Shown piece by piece: positions 35,748-44,872 of a DNA stretch of 64,000 nucleotides. This DNA is from Marinoscillum luteum (GTDB taxonomy: Bacteria > Bacteroidota > Bacteroidia > Cytophagales > Cyclobacteriaceae): positions 1 to 64,000 of the forward strand of contig NZ_JBIPKE010000015.1 of the NCBI RefSeq assembly GCF_044005705.1, in the 5' to 3' direction. The number at the start of each line of letters is the position of its first letter. The first letter of the stretch is position 1. The translations under genes were made by a program, and so were the position numbers. Under the pieces are notes generated by a model. That model had not been told where the DNA came from, ran no database searches, and was given only the letters and a program-made list of their open reading frames with translations.

Positions 35748-35836
35748 CAAAAAATCTTTCCCAACTTCGGTTTGACTTGTGAATAAAACCCACCAAACGG
35801 TAGCACCTTCGCTGTTCAATCAACATTTGTTAAGAA

Positions 35837-36118
35837 ATGGCAACAGAAGTTATTACCACAGATGACCTTCGTGAGTTCAAGATAGAACTCCTGGAAGACC
35901 TCAAAAGGCTACTCAAAGAACACTCCGGCCAGCCTACGAAGAAATGGCTGAAGTCCTATGAAGTCCGTAAGCTATTGGGTATTTCACCGGGTACATTACA
36001 GAACCTGCGTGTGAACGGCACATTACCATTTACCAAGATTGGGGGTGTGATATATTATGACTATGCAGACATTCAAGGGATGCTACAGTCCAACAAGTTC
36101 CACAACCGGGTGAAGTAA
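35837..36118 (+). CDS. Excisionase-like helix-turn-helix protein
   Basis: 93 aa. The N-terminal coiled region is followed by KKWLKSYEVRKLLGISPGTL, a MerR/excisionase-type winged helix-turn-helix, and then NGTLPFTKIGGVIYYDYADI, the usual wing that reads minor groove. Proteins of this type sit behind rteC in many Bacteroidota islands and act in excision or in control of the following replication genes. Confidence 0.85.
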   Translation: MATEVITTDDLREFKIELLEDLKRLLKEHSGQPTKKWLKSYEVRKLLGISPGTLQNLRVNGTLPFTKIGGVIYYDYADIQGMLQSNKFHNRVK

Positions 36119-36133
36119 AGCGTATGGCTGGGC

Positions 36134-36898
36134 ATGAACTACATCAGGCACCTTTCAGCAGCATTCGGACAGATGGATATAGATACCAGGCTCACGCCCT
36201 ACCATATTAGTTTGTATATGGCCTTGTTCAGACGGTGGAATCTCAACTTTTTCAAGAACCCGATATCCGTGTCCAGAGACGAACTGATGAGGTTGTCAAA
36301 AATTGGTTCGGTAAATACCTATACCAAGTGCCTGAAGGAGTTGGACAGTTTTGGCTTTATCAGGTACGAACCTTCCTACAATCCGCACCGGGGCAGCCTC
36401 ATTTACCTGTACAGTTTTGATAAAAGTAGTGATGCAGGTGTTGATAATGGTAGTGAAATAGCAGTGAGACCTTATACAAACAATACAAACTGTTTAAACA
36501 ATGAAAACGAAACAAACTTGGCTAAGCCAGCCAAGAAATTTAATACAGGTTCAAATAACTTAGAAATGAAGGAAAAAGAAAAGTTGCGGCAAAAGAAAAA
36601 GGAAGCTACTGGCTATGGACCGGACATTCCTCCACTAGAAGCCCATGTGAAAATCTACTTTGAAGAAAAAGGCTATCCGCCCGTGGAGGCCGAGAAGTTT
36701 TACAACTACTTTCAGAGCAATGGCTGGCTGGTAGGTGGCCGTTCCAAGATGAAAGACTGGAAAGCAGCCGCCCGCAACTGGATGTTGAACGCCCAAAAAT
36801 TCAATGCTTATGCAAAAGATCAGCGAAACCATCAGCCAGGTCCTAAACCCGGAAACCTCCACACAGGAACCGGCAAAGACTATGGCGAACCGCTCTAA
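36134..36898 (+). CDS. Replication-initiation/DnaT-like mobile-element protein
   Basis: 254 aa. The N-terminal part (about 20-95) is a winged helix (SVSRDELMRLSKIGSVNTYTKCLKEL). A Lys/Asn-rich linker follows. The C-terminus, EAEKFYNYFQSNGWLVGGRS with MKDWKAAARNWMLNA, is the short helical motif seen in phage and plasmid replication-loader proteins. It overlaps the next gene, a DnaC-like ATPase, as such partners usually do. Identity as an initiator is inferred. Confidence 0.65.
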   Translation: MNYIRHLSAAFGQMDIDTRLTPYHISLYMALFRRWNLNFFKNPISVSRDELMRLSKIGSVNTYTKCLKELDSFGFIRYEPSYNPHRGSLIYLYSFDKSSDAGVDNGSEIAVRPYTNNTNCLNNENETNLAKPAKKFNTGSNNLEMKEKEKLRQKKKEATGYGPDIPPLEAHVKIYFEEKGYPPVEAEKFYNYFQSNGWLVGGRSKMKDWKAAARNWMLNAQKFNAYAKDQRNHQPGPKPGNLHTGTGKDYGEPL

Positions 36899-37607
36899 AT
36901 CCTCCCTTGAGGGAGAGTCTGTCCTACATGAATATCGGGATGCCCAAAGGGCGGAGGGTGTTCAAAAGCCGGAGGATGTTCAAAGCAACATCATCCAATT
37001 CGACAAATGCCTTGAATTCCTGGAGAAAGCAGGCAAAGAATACATCAGTCCAAAATTCCAGATATGGAAGGAAGATCACTTGATCATATTCAAGCTTCTG
37101 GTCTACTTCTACCAGGACAAACCCAATGCTGAAAAGCACGGCATTGACTTACACAAAGGCATTTTGCTTTCCGGCCCGGTCGGTTGTGGGAAAACCTCCT
37201 TGATGACCCTACTTCGCTTTATGCTTGCTCCCAAAGAACAGTACATTATCAAATCCGCTCGTGACATCACCCTAGAATTCATCCAGGACGGCTATCCAGT
37301 TATCAACAAATACTCCAAAGCAGCCTTCCAGCAAACAAGCGGTGAGTTGACACCTAAAGCTTATTGTTTTGATGACCTGGGAGTGGAGTCCAACATCAAA
37401 TATTATGGAAACCCAACCAATGTGATGGCGGAGATTCTGCTGAGTCGACACGATATGTTCATCAGTCGGCACATGCTCACCCACACCACTACCAACCTTT
37501 CCGCCAGTGAGATTGAAAGCTGCTATGGCAATCGGGTTAGAAGCAGGTTAAGGGAGATTATGAATGTAATCGCTTTTGACAAGGGGTCGAAGGATAAGAG
37601 GGTGTGA
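36882..37607 (+). CDS. DnaC-like AAA+ helicase-loader ATPase
   Basis: 241 aa from ATG 36882, overlapping the previous gene by 17 bases; an ATG at 36804 would add 26 residues and a 95-base overlap. Walker A is SGPVGCGKTS (98-106), Walker B is YCFDDLG, and a sensor region follows (THTTTNLSASEIESCYGNRV). Such ATPases load the replicative helicase for phage or element replication. With the upstream protein it suggests that the island can replicate after excision. Confidence 0.82.
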   Translation: MANRSKSSLEGESVLHEYRDAQRAEGVQKPEDVQSNIIQFDKCLEFLEKAGKEYISPKFQIWKEDHLIIFKLLVYFYQDKPNAEKHGIDLHKGILLSGPVGCGKTSLMTLLRFMLAPKEQYIIKSARDITLEFIQDGYPVINKYSKAAFQQTSGELTPKAYCFDDLGVESNIKYYGNPTNVMAEILLSRHDMFISRHMLTHTTTNLSASEIESCYGNRVRSRLREIMNVIAFDKGSKDKRV

Positions 37608-37627
37608 GCAGATTATTTGACATTCAC

Positions 37628-37657
37628 TTGGCGGTCTCACGAAACTCAATATATTTG
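37628..37657 (+). promoter_or_regulatory. Promoter of the methyltransferase/GHKL/HNH operon
   Basis: TTG (37628-37630), exactly 19 bases, TATATTTG (37650-37657): a perfect match to the Bacteroidota consensus, 18 bases before ATG 37676. This start gives the XRE regulator its own short leader and separates the cargo operon from the replication genes. Confidence 0.75.
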
Positions 37658-37675
37658 CATGAGATGCTAATCAAT

Positions 37676-37888
37676 ATGAGTAAAATAGCAATTAATCGTC
37701 TCAAAGTGGTTTTAGCTGAGCTAAACCGGACAAACAAATGGCTTTCAGTAGAATTGGGTAAAAGTGAATCCACTGTATCCCGTTGGTGTACTAATGAGAT
37801 TCAGCCTTCCCTTGAAACACTTTACAAGGTTGCTAAGGTACTAAATGTTGATATCCGCGAATTATTAAATCCAACGAAGCGAAAATGA
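37676..37888 (+). CDS. XRE-type helix-turn-helix regulator
   Basis: 70 aa from ATG 37676, chosen because a consensus promoter lies just upstream and the earlier in-frame start codon (37604) would have its leader span that promoter. The fold is five helices, with NKWLSVELGKSESTVSRWCT as the HTH and LETLYKVAKVLNVDIRELL as the following helices. It overlaps the methyltransferase gene by four bases (ATGA). Size and place match the controller (C) proteins that time expression of restriction-modification genes. Confidence 0.82.
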   Translation: MSKIAINRLKVVLAELNRTNKWLSVELGKSESTVSRWCTNEIQPSLETLYKVAKVLNVDIRELLNPTKRK

Positions 37889-39171
37889 ACACGGTTCTAA
37901 ATAACCCCATTACCGATATCAGGATGAAATTTCAGGAAATTCCTGTAAGTCCTGAATGGTGCTTTAAAAATGTCCGTTCTACAGAACAATGGACACATGG
38001 GTATCACCGATACCCTGCAAAATTTTTACCTAACTTAGTTAAGAAACTTATTGAAGATTACACCGATGAGAATGATCTTGTCGCTGATCTCTTTGCAGGA
38101 TGTGGCACTACCTTAGTAGAGGCCAAAGTTCATGGAAGAGCATCTATTGGTGTGGATATTAACCCAGTGGCGATTCTCATTACCCAAGCAAAGACTACCC
38201 CTATCCACCCTGAGGCGTTACAATTGGCAACCAAAAAAGTCTTTAATAAAATTGAGAAATTCAGTGGGTTTGAATCAAAACCTCTTAAGCTCCATGAAAG
38301 AATTGATTATTGGTTTTTTCCTGAACACAAGCAAAAGGTAGCATTCTTATATCAGCAAGTATTAAAAGAGCAAAATACATCAATCAGAGACTTCTTTTTA
38401 GTAGCTCTTTCAAATATCCTGAAAAATTGCTCAAAATGGTTACAGTCCAGCACTAAGCCTCAAGTTGACCCTAAAAAGAATCCTGTTGATCCGTTCAAAG
38501 CTTTTCGTATCCAGGTCAATCAAATGACCAGGAAGAACAAAGAGTTCTATGAGCAGCTCGAGACCAGTCATTTTATCACTACAAAATGTGAAATAAAACT
38601 TGAAGATGCTAGAAATACGAGCATATCTTCTAACAGTGTTGGAGCAATCATCACATCCCCTCCGTATGTCACTTCGTACGAATATGCTGATATCCATCAG
38701 CTCACGGGATATTGGTATGAATATATAACTGATCTATACGGGTTTAGAAAGGGATTCATTGGCACTTTTTATTCTCTGAATCAAGAGACCAGCACACCAT
38801 CATTTATAGGACAAGAAATTGTTAATAATCTGCTTGAAAAGGACAAACGCACTGCAAAAGAGGTCGCAAATTATTTCAATGATATGCTTTCAGTAGGAAA
38901 GGAAATGTTCCGTGTTCTACGGACTGGAGGTCACGCTTGTATTGTGATCGGCAATACAACATTGATGGATGTGAAAATTAAATCATCAGAAGTCTTCGCA
39001 GAAATCCTCACCATGCAAGGTTTTGAGATTGTAGATATAATTAAGCGCTCTATCCCAAATAAATTGATTCCAACAATTAGAGATAAAAAATCAGGTAGAT
39101 TTTCAAAGCTAGACAATAAGAATAGCAAGTTGGTTTATCCTGAGGAATACATTTTAATTGCAAGAAAATAA
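37885..39171 (+). CDS. DNA methyltransferase (SPPY, amino-group type)
   Basis: 428 aa. SAM-binding motif I is DLF70-A-G-C-G74-TT, with the acidic end of strand 2 at GVDINPVA. The catalytic motif IV is TS258-P-P-Y261, typical of N4-cytosine and some N6-adenine enzymes. An HGYHRYPAKF segment (about 38-47) precedes motif I, and the C-terminal part reads MFRVLRTGGHACIVIGN. It should modify host DNA to protect it from the HNH nuclease encoded in the same operon. Recognition sequence unknown. Confidence 0.88.
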   Translation: MNTVLNNPITDIRMKFQEIPVSPEWCFKNVRSTEQWTHGYHRYPAKFLPNLVKKLIEDYTDENDLVADLFAGCGTTLVEAKVHGRASIGVDINPVAILITQAKTTPIHPEALQLATKKVFNKIEKFSGFESKPLKLHERIDYWFFPEHKQKVAFLYQQVLKEQNTSIRDFFLVALSNILKNCSKWLQSSTKPQVDPKKNPVDPFKAFRIQVNQMTRKNKEFYEQLETSHFITTKCEIKLEDARNTSISSNSVGAIITSPPYVTSYEYADIHQLTGYWYEYITDLYGFRKGFIGTFYSLNQETSTPSFIGQEIVNNLLEKDKRTAKEVANYFNDMLSVGKEMFRVLRTGGHACIVIGNTTLMDVKIKSSEVFAEILTMQGFEIVDIIKRSIPNKLIPTIRDKKSGRFSKLDNKNSKLVYPEEYILIARK

Positions 39172-39172
39172 T

Positions 39173-41389
39173 ATGGCAATAACAAAGTCAGGCGAAACTC
39201 CCTTTCAGGCATACGCACGTCTTATCAGCGTACTAGGTGACCAGCTTATTAGTGATAAATGGGTGGGTGTAATTGAATTGGTGAAAAACAGTTACGATGC
39301 TGACGCAGAGAAAGTGATTGTAAGATTTTTGAATTTTGACAATCCTAGTGCTTCAGCAAAGCCGACAATAGAAATTGAGGATGACGGACATGGTATGAAT
39401 ATCGATACCATATTGGATGTCTGGATGAAACCTGCTACACCAAATAAACTCAATAGAAAAAAGGCCGGTGATAAAAGATTCACGGAAAAAGGCCGGGTAA
39501 TGCAAGGAGACAAAGGAGTTGGCCGATTCGCTGTGTATAAGCTTGGCGATGTAGTTGAAGTTTATAGCAAAACAAAATCAACAGACGAAGTGAAATTGAG
39601 TCTTAATTTTCATGAGTATGCTGATGATGAGTTTAGAGAGAGTGATCATAAAGACAAATTTCTACATGAAATTCTCAACAAATGGGAGGTAAATGATTCC
39701 CCTCAAAGAATAAGAAATAACAAAGATCAAGGTACCATTATTCGTATTTCTGATGTACGCAATGATTGGAAGTATGATGACCTTGACAAATTGGCCAAGG
39801 CATTTTTCAGAATGATGCCGCCAACCCTGCCTGGTGTCCAGATTTCCAGAGATTTTTCAGTAGATCTATTTTGGGAATCAAAACAATATCAAGGCAACTT
39901 TCTGACTTTTGAAAAAATGTCTGAACTGGCACCGTTTTATTTTGAAGGTACGATTGATTCAAATTACAATTTGGAAGCGACCTATAAGCGCAACAAGAAT
40001 GAGGTACCTATCAGTTTTAATCTCTTGGAGGATGAGGAATCTGCACTGGAATTTGATATCCGAAAACTTAAACTATTCAAAGAAAGATTCCTTCAATTTG
40101 ACGAGTCAGGAAAGGAGTTGACTGGAGTTCGTCAACCGGAAACCGGTGGGTTTATGTTCTTTTTCTACGGCTTTGATTTAAAAAATCCCGCGGAAGGTCT
40201 CAAGAAGGTCGAAAAAGATTTTCTTAAGGAAACCTCTGTCTATTTATATCGAGATAACGTGAGAGTTTATCCATACGGTGAGATTGGTGATGATTGGCTT
40301 ATGTTGAGCAAATATAGAGCTGAGGATAAAGCCGGTAGTTATTTTAGCTATAATGACCTTATTGGTTTTGTATTTATCACACAAGGGGAAAACCCCAAGC
40401 TAAGAGATGCAGCGGACAGAGAAGGGCTAATGAATATCAATGGGGCAAAAGATGATTTCGTTGCTCTAATTCAAGCCGCACTCAAGGTAATGAAAGACAG
40501 GGTTGATATTGACAAGAAGAAAGAAGAGCTTAAGAAGCAAAAGGCAATTAAATCCCTAAGCAAGTCTTATGAAGAAACTTATGATATACTTCAAAAAAAA
40601 CTACTAGAATATGATGATGCGGACTTAATTGATCGCTCCAAAAAGTTCTTTAGTGCCACCAACAATCTTATTCAAAAAGTTCGTGAAGACTTAAAAATTA
40701 CTCAGGAATTAGCGGGGACGGGTATGGCAGTTGAAAAGGCAACACATGATACCATGTCACTCCTAAAACGGCTCAAAGTCAACACTGAAGATTTTGTAAA
40801 TCGTTTTGATAAGGGTAAAATACAGTCAAAGGAACTCAGAGATTTCTTAGTTGAGCTTCAGGAAAATTTGGAATTCCTGTACCAGGAGTTACAAGTACTG
40901 CAACCACTATTCAGAGTAGCCAGAAAGGTAACCAAAGATGTGAGCGTCCGGAATGTATCCGATCGGGTCATTAAGTACTTTAGGAAAGAGCTCGAAGGAA
41001 AAATCAAGGTGAATATAGACTCGCATGAGGACATCATTGTAAAAACAAACACTGGACTAATTCTTCAAGTAGTTCTAAATCTGATGGACAACTCCATTTA
41101 CTGGCTGGAGCAACTATCCGACAAGGACAAGCAGATTAGCATACAGTTTGACAAAACTGACAATTCTGTAATTTTTGCTGATTCAGGCCCTGGAATGCCT
41201 GATGATATTGAAGACCTAATATTCACAGAATTTTATACCAAGAAATCCGAAGGAAGAGGCCTGGGTTTATATATTGTCAAAGAACTCCTTGACAGAATCG
41301 ATGCAGAAATATCGCTAATAACTAACCCTAAGTTAAAAATTCTTAAGGGTGCCAATTTCATCATTAAGTTCAAAAAAGAAGAAAAGTAG
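39173..41389 (+). CDS. Double-GHKL ATPase with kinase-like C-terminus
   Basis: 738 aa from ATG 39173, one base after the methyltransferase stop. The N-terminal GHKL domain (Hsp90/MutL/MORC style) has VIE35-LVKN39-SYDAD, the DDGHGM loop (70-75) and QGDKGVGRFA (111-120). A middle region of about 300 residues follows, with a coiled stretch. Around H525 is EKATHDTMSLLKRL, like a histidine-kinase H-box. The C-terminal HATPase has VLNLMDNSIYWL, ADSGPGMPDD and GRGLGLYIVKELLD. One protein thus carries two ATP-binding GHKL domains. It probably senses or signals; the next gene encodes a receiver-like partner. Confidence 0.82.
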   Translation: MAITKSGETPFQAYARLISVLGDQLISDKWVGVIELVKNSYDADAEKVIVRFLNFDNPSASAKPTIEIEDDGHGMNIDTILDVWMKPATPNKLNRKKAGDKRFTEKGRVMQGDKGVGRFAVYKLGDVVEVYSKTKSTDEVKLSLNFHEYADDEFRESDHKDKFLHEILNKWEVNDSPQRIRNNKDQGTIIRISDVRNDWKYDDLDKLAKAFFRMMPPTLPGVQISRDFSVDLFWESKQYQGNFLTFEKMSELAPFYFEGTIDSNYNLEATYKRNKNEVPISFNLLEDEESALEFDIRKLKLFKERFLQFDESGKELTGVRQPETGGFMFFFYGFDLKNPAEGLKKVEKDFLKETSVYLYRDNVRVYPYGEIGDDWLMLSKYRAEDKAGSYFSYNDLIGFVFITQGENPKLRDAADREGLMNINGAKDDFVALIQAALKVMKDRVDIDKKKEELKKQKAIKSLSKSYEETYDILQKKLLEYDDADLIDRSKKFFSATNNLIQKVREDLKITQELAGTGMAVEKATHDTMSLLKRLKVNTEDFVNRFDKGKIQSKELRDFLVELQENLEFLYQELQVLQPLFRVARKVTKDVSVRNVSDRVIKYFRKELEGKIKVNIDSHEDIIVKTNTGLILQVVLNLMDNSIYWLEQLSDKDKQISIQFDKTDNSVIFADSGPGMPDDIEDLIFTEFYTKKSEGRGLGLYIVKELLDRIDAEISLITNPKLKILKGANFIIKFKKEEK

Positions 41390-41390
41390 C

Positions 41391-42752
41391 ATGGAAGGAG
41401 TTATACTTTTTGCTGACGATAAACTTATGGACTACACATCTGTAGATGGTAGTTCATCACATGAAAACCAACTTTTCAGAGCTCTATCTGCATCAAATCC
41501 AGTTTTGGGTGTCAATGAACGTAAGCAGATCGAGAGGTCAATTAACTCTATTGGTTCATTCTCAGCCGTTATTCTTGACTGGCAGTTTGATAATGAAGAT
41601 AATATCGCAGATGAGCCTGAAGATGATGAAACAGTCGGAATGGTTCAAAAACCCTCACAGATCGAGCACAAAACTTTTGAATTGCTCATGAAGAATGAAT
41701 TTTATTCATTAGTTTATGTGTACTCAACAGCAAAGGAGGAGATAGAGGCAAAATATGGTGATAAGCTTAGAGAAAGATACAAAGACCGAATTGAGTTTCG
41801 AGATAAATCTAATTTGTCCAATACCGAGCAAGAGGCTAAAGAACTATTGGAAGCTATTGAGAAATGGAAAGAGGACAACAAGCGAATCTCTATTCCGATA
41901 AGTTGGAGCCAATCCATCAATCGTTCTGTGCAATCAATTTTTGCATCACTGAATTCCGTTGATCCAAATTGGATAAAAGAGTTATATGATACAGCAAAGA
42001 TTGATGGTGTAACTCCTAGTGTTGAAGTGCTTAATTTATTTCAAAACATACTTTCCGAAAAAATAATACAGGACAAATTTCTTCGTGAAAAAATCGATGA
42101 GGTTGCTTCCAAGAATGAAGAATTAACTGACTCTGAAAAGTACGCTGAGTTGATTCGCATCTTATATTATGGCCATACATTGTCTGATGATCCAATAATG
42201 ACAGGTGATATTTTCCGTTTTGATGAAGATAGATATGGTTTGATAATAACTCCTGAGTGTGATATCAGACATATTTCGGGAGATAGAAAATACGAGATGC
42301 TGACTTTCTCGAAAAATGATTACAAAAAAGGAAATTACAAATTAAAGGCTCAAATAAAATCTTCTCCTATCATAGCCAAGGCAGAGGAGTTAAAAGGCTC
42401 GGAATTTACAAAAAATCAAAAAGTCCAGCTTTCAAAAGAATTAAATGCTCAAATCAAGAAAGCAGAGCTTGACCTTCAAATAGAGGCGTTTACGCAAACC
42501 AATCATCCTCGACTACATATACTTCCATGCTTTGAATTCGAACTTTCTAATTATAGTAGTATTGCTTTAATTGATTTTAGATCGGGACTGGAATTGGTAG
42601 AGTGTCAAAAGGTAAGCGTAGAAAACAGAATTGGAAAGCTCAACACACCCTACATCCAAGAATTGAGACAAAGATATTTGGCTTATAAAGGACGTGTTGG
42701 CGTTCCAGGCTATTCTAAGAAACTTAGGGAGTGGTTATTGTCAAAAAATTGA
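41391..42752 (+). CDS. Receiver-like domain protein of the methyltransferase/HNH operon
   Basis: 453 aa from ATG 41391, one base after the GHKL gene. The N-terminal 120 residues look like a response-regulator receiver: acidic pair D9-D10 after strand 1 (ILFADDK), candidate phospho-Asp D63 after strand 3 (AVILD-W-Q-F-D), and YVYST at the strand 4 position. An acidic insertion (about 70-82) is unusual. Residues about 125-250 are helical. The C-terminal part (about 260-453) is not recognised; it contains TPECDIRH and HILPCFEFELSNYSS. It may transmit a signal from the ATPase to the nuclease. Confidence 0.6.
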   Translation: MEGVILFADDKLMDYTSVDGSSSHENQLFRALSASNPVLGVNERKQIERSINSIGSFSAVILDWQFDNEDNIADEPEDDETVGMVQKPSQIEHKTFELLMKNEFYSLVYVYSTAKEEIEAKYGDKLRERYKDRIEFRDKSNLSNTEQEAKELLEAIEKWKEDNKRISIPISWSQSINRSVQSIFASLNSVDPNWIKELYDTAKIDGVTPSVEVLNLFQNILSEKIIQDKFLREKIDEVASKNEELTDSEKYAELIRILYYGHTLSDDPIMTGDIFRFDEDRYGLIITPECDIRHISGDRKYEMLTFSKNDYKKGNYKLKAQIKSSPIIAKAEELKGSEFTKNQKVQLSKELNAQIKKAELDLQIEAFTQTNHPRLHILPCFEFELSNYSSIALIDFRSGLELVECQKVSVENRIGKLNTPYIQELRQRYLAYKGRVGVPGYSKKLREWLLSKN

Positions 42753-42757
42753 TTTAG

Positions 42758-43432
42758 ATGACGAAGCATAGAAAGTCAATACCTCAAAAAACCAAATCTC
42801 TCCTTCAGCAAGAGATTAACTCGATATGTCCAATATGCGATGATTCTACAGTAGATCATTTTGAGATTCACCATATCGATGAAAATCCGGAAAATAATTC
42901 TCAAGAAAACCTCCTAATGCTTTGCCCGATATGTCACTCCAAAATCACTAAAGGTGATATTAGTGAGGAGGAGGTCAAACAAATCAAGACCTATCTTATG
43001 ATTAAAGCTAAAGGAAAATCCAGTGCAAAAACATCAAATACCGTCAACATCAAAGGCAATGTATCCAACTCCACGGTAGCCAATTCGATCAGTGCACAGA
43101 CCATTGTTTATAAATCTCGGAGTAAACCAAAGATGGAATTCGCTGATGGTGCCATTGGTAAAAAAGCGGAATTGAAAAACTATGTCAAGCATCTGATTGA
43201 TCGATATAACGAATACAAGGAAGGAGATGTTGGTAAATCCAAAATGAACTATGCTGCCATTTGGGGCATCATCAAAAAGGAATTCAAGGCAAGTGCTTAT
43301 CAGATTCCCGAAACAAAATTTGAGTCGTTATGCCTATTCCTTCAAAAACGTATTGACAACACAAAACAGGGTAGAATCAATAAGGGAAAAGGATATAAAA
43401 ATTACTCAGGGTTCGATGATATTTATGGGTAA
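42758..43432 (+). CDS. HNH endonuclease
   Basis: 224 aa. The zinc-ribbon HNH motif is complete: C24-P-I-C27, H38-H39, N51 in ENLLMLC, and C56-P-I-C59-H60. A Ser/Asn-rich linker (about 95-125; SNSTVANSISAQT) leads to a C-terminal helical domain (about 135-224) with a short zinc-free fold, probably for specificity or partner binding. As the last gene of the operon, after methyltransferase, ATPase and receiver, it is the likely effector that cuts unmodified DNA. Confidence 0.87.
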   Translation: MTKHRKSIPQKTKSLLQQEINSICPICDDSTVDHFEIHHIDENPENNSQENLLMLCPICHSKITKGDISEEEVKQIKTYLMIKAKGKSSAKTSNTVNIKGNVSNSTVANSISAQTIVYKSRSKPKMEFADGAIGKKAELKNYVKHLIDRYNEYKEGDVGKSKMNYAAIWGIIKKEFKASAYQIPETKFESLCLFLQKRIDNTKQGRINKGKGYKNYSGFDDIYG

Positions 43433-44254
43433 ACCTCCCCACACCCATGTGCTTCCAGCCTGCTCATTCCGCTGCGCTGCACTCACAAGCTTCCAGCACC
43501 GCACAGCAAGAGTAGCCCGGTATTGCATTCCGCTTCGCTTCATTCCACACCGTGCCACACTTGCTTTTCCCAACGCTCAAACCCCACGCAGGAAAAGCGG
43601 TGTTCGTCTTTCGCCCTCGGCATAGCATCATGCCAGGCCAACAAAGCCTATTTTTTGAAAGGATCTATTTTCTAAGGTCAAAAAATAAGCTGTGTTGCCT
43701 TACAGGTCTCCGCTAAAGCTCCGAGCCTGTCATGCTGCTTGCATCTCGGTTGTCATCCTCACGGCAGCCTACTCTGTCTTTTTAGCCCTGCCAGTCGTCC
43801 CTTTGTGGCATAGCTAAATATCCACCGGCTGCCAGTGTTTTTGCTCGCCTGCGGGTCGCTGCGGGCTGCGGGCTGTCATGCTTTTTGCAACAACCCATCG
43901 GTATCCTTGCACACAGGCAATCGCTTATACCTTTCCCAATGCTCAAAGCAAAAAATCACGCCAGCCCTTGTGTAGTTCCGTTTCATTCCGGGCTTTTGTG
44001 AAGAATCAAATTACAAAAGCCCTGCATTCCACTTCACACATAGCAAGCCCCCGCAGTTCGTACCTCACTGCTTTCCGGTCTAGCCCCCTTGCTCCACTCG
44101 CAGGTGGCTCGCAAGCCTCCGTTCGTTCCTCTCTTCCGGCTGACTTGGCCGTTCGTCCATTACGCTGCGCTCCACAGCCTCCGTCCAGCCGTTTTTGGTT
44201 TTCCTGCGTTCCCGCACTAAATTCAATTCCCACAGCTAACAATATTGATAATTT
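43433..44254. other. 822-base pyrimidine-rich non-coding block
   Basis: No convincing gene. The + strand is markedly C/T-rich and more GC-rich than the surrounding genes. It has short repeated words: CTGCGGG three times in tandem-like order (about 43849-43873), CTGTCATGCT twice (43727-43736 and 43873-43882), and variants of CATTCCGCTKCGCTKCA (near 43467, 43527). Open frames here have odd composition (many Ser, Arg, Pro). Blocks like this occur in Bacteroidota mobile elements; an origin of transfer or replication is possible but not shown. Confidence 0.5.
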
Positions 44255-44872
44255 ATGAATTGCAGAACCAGAAAAAGAAAGGAAGAGCTCAACCGAAAAT
44301 TTTATATTCAACCCGTTAACTACTTAAAACTTCTTAATGGTCAACACAAACAAGGCTGTTGTGGGGCATTGGATGACAAATACTACATCTTTTCGTATAG
44401 ACCCAGGAGTGATTATGACGCTCAATCGAAATACTTTTTTGTCGGTACTCATTGTGCCAATGAATTTCTTGATATTATCAAACACGACCCACTTCCTCTT
44501 TTTAATCCTTTAATACATGAGCAGGGGAATCACTCTCCAGGCAACAGTAATTCTTCCGGATCCAAAGACAAAGCATCAATACATCCCTTCAATCGGGAGC
44601 TACTTACTGCTACTAATATGCTCTGTATTTCATGGAATATTATTCCTGAGACTCGCTTGGAAAGCGTTATCAGTTTTACACGAAGAAGACCAGATAACCC
44701 TAATTACAACGGCATAGAGATGTTTAATAGGATTGTGGCAAAAGATGCCAGAAAAAGAACCCTTAGAAAAATGATCGATGAGTTAAGAGAAACCAATGAC
44801 CTGAAGAAAATGAGATTTGACTTACTAAACCAACATCTTGACATGAATGGGATCGAAAATCATATTGGTTGA
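44255..44872 (+). CDS. Uncharacterised mobile-element protein
   Basis: 205 aa, not recognised. The N-terminus is basic (RTRKRKEELNRKFYI). Residues 27-75 hold several Cys (GCCGALDDKYYIF, THCANEFLDII). A Ser/Gly linker (about 98-110) precedes a helical C-terminal half with RRRPDNPNYNGIEMFNRIV. Codon use looks normal, so it is likely a real gene. It stands alone between the pyrimidine-rich block and another small unknown of the element. Confidence 0.6.
   Translation: MNCRTRKRKEELNRKFYIQPVNYLKLLNGQHKQGCCGALDDKYYIFSYRPRSDYDAQSKYFFVGTHCANEFLDIIKHDPLPLFNPLIHEQGNHSPGNSNSSGSKDKASIHPFNRELLTATNMLCISWNIIPETRLESVISFTRRRPDNPNYNGIEMFNRIVAKDARKRTLRKMIDELRETNDLKKMRFDLLNQHLDMNGIENHIG

Noticed and set aside
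43251..43625. Open frame running from the HNH gene into the pyrimidine-rich block
   Set aside because: Out of frame with the HNH gene, Ser/Arg/His-rich, no recognisable motif.
43878..44258. Open frame within the pyrimidine-rich block (and its antisense frame 44006-44311)
   Set aside because: Long only because the top strand is poor in A and hence in stop codons; residue composition is not protein-like.
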